From contig JADFUC010001453.1 of the NCBI GenBank assembly GCA_019722365.1, positions 930,001-994,000 on the forward strand: DNA of 64,000 nt, in the 5' to 3' direction. The DNA comes from Lithospermum erythrorhizon (Eukaryota; Streptophyta; Magnoliopsida; Boraginales; Boraginaceae). Position numbers and translations under genes: made by a program. This document shows, one piece after another, positions 62,951 through 64,000 of this stretch (position 1 is the first letter of the stretch; every line of letters begins with the position of its first letter). A model generated the notes under the pieces. That model was not told the DNA's origin. It made no database searches and was given only the letters and a program-made list of their open reading frames with translations.

Positions 62951-64000
62951 AAGCCCAGAAGGCATGTCGTATTCTTGATTTTGGCCTTGTCCTTTTATCC
63001 TAAACTTTTTTCGATCAAACAAAAAAAATTAAAATAAAATGAAAGAGATTGATTGGTTTTGGTCCTTCTTCCATAATTGAGACTGGAAAAGTAACCATGC
63101 ATCTATATGCTCCATACATTTGGTAGGAGAAGTCTTCAATACCAAATTGAAGTACTACCTAGTACCTAAAAGTTACCATTTTGATTTAAAAAAATTGTTA
63201 CTTCAAGTATACTACTGAAGGAAGTTTACAATATAATGCTTTGTTGTCCAACATGAATTTGAAATTAAAATTTGTTAGTATTAAATTATTAATGTACAAT
63301 GATGTGCAGGCCGGTGGCTTTGTATATGTGATGTAGACTATGGTTGATTTATTTAGCCTTAATTGATAATATATATGGATGAGGATGAACATGTACGTTT
63401 CAATTTTAGTCAAAGAAGTGATGATAAAGCCTGGTTGGCCTTTTGGAGTTTGTAGTTAACAAGTAATAAACGCACCTAATAATATACTGGAAGTTTGGCA
63501 AAGTGTCTTTTCTTCTGTTGTATGCGTTAAAAACATTTCCATAGGTCCAATAATATAAGCGAAGTCGACATTGTTGGTGGGATCGACAATGGCAATGCTC
63601 TTTGTTGCATTTTCTTGTTTTTCGAATATAAAAGGGAATGAAACAAAATTCGTCACCTATTTTTAATTAATGGTTCTTGACGAGGTAAATTGTTTAGTAA
63701 CCTTGCATAAAGGGGTGAGTTGGAACCTAAATGGCTCTGGTCATTTTCTCGGGTCGAGTCGGTCACTTTAATAATTTGATAAAATTGGTATGTAGCGTGA
63801 GTAGGGGTGGAAACGAACCAAATCGAATCAAATATCATCGAATTTGAAATTTTATAACAGTATTCGAATTTGTATTCGAATCGAATGCTAAAATAGAGTT
63901 GATACTATTCTATCAATATTCGAATTCTAAATGAGCATATTAGAAAATTTTCGAATCTAATTATAAGACATTCGTATTCGCATTCGTTTACCATTCGAAT
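62951..64000. other. Intergenic, ends in TTCGAAT-rich repeat
   Basis: No gene. From about 63805 to the window end the words ATTCGAAT and TTCGAAT recur many times, a low-complexity dispersed repeat cut by the window edge. Two minus-strand open frames (63198-63413 and 63456-63656) show nothing recognisable. Confidence 0.5.

Overview
This is a nuclear window from a flowering plant, almost certainly a eudicot. It is AT-rich, its genes are split by many GT-AG introns, and it carries plant-specific families: a GRAS factor, a CC-NB-ARC-LRR receptor, PR-1, the IBR5 phosphatase and monodehydroascorbate reductase. Plant transposon debris lies between and inside the genes. I could not fix the species. 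I see no operon, CRISPR array, intact tRNA gene or complete autonomous transposon.

Layout. 1-8.3 kb is gene-poor, with a 5S rRNA-derived stretch inside a Cassandra-like terminal repeat (3620-4080). 8.4-13.3 kb (+) is a conserved gene of unknown function, probably mitochondrial, for which I rebuilt 11 exons in continuous frame. 15.0-17.3 kb (+) is a METTL21-type protein methyltransferase; its first intron holds a tandem array interrupted by a Stowaway MITE. 17.65-18.72 kb is a 5'-truncated, dead LINE. 19.1-20.1 kb (-) is a short G3BP-like RRM gene with an internal repeat. 21.5-24.7 kb (-) is a complete ten-exon MDAR. 25.3-28.6 kb (-) is a decayed Ty1/copia element with both LTRs, a PBS and a perfect target duplication. 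29.7-33.0 kb (+) is IBR5. 33.8-39.1 kb (+) is an organellar phenylalanyl-tRNA synthetase locus whose central exon is damaged and whose third exon lacks a GT donor. 40.0-42.7 kb (+) is an intronless NLR. 44.5-45.0 kb (-) is a frameshifted PR-1 gene. 45-50.9 kb is LTR-like and low-complexity sequence. Two RraA-like paralogues lie at 50.9-52.5 kb and 55.5-56.8 kb (both -). A small deleted copia element is at 58.2-58.6 kb. SCL23-type GRAS is at 60.3-61.6 kb (-), and its leader repeats the start-codon region three times.

The genes do not form a visible pathway; this is ordinary plant gene order. The NLR and the broken PR-1 are both defence genes but lie on opposite strands 1.8 kb apart with repeats between. 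The best leads are the tandem start-codon/uORF array of the GRAS gene, the probable breakage of the PheRS locus, the 5S/Cassandra-like element, and the short RRM gene with expanding repeats. I found no convincing new multi-gene system. All exon boundaries come from reading by eye and from family knowledge, without alignment or RNA data.
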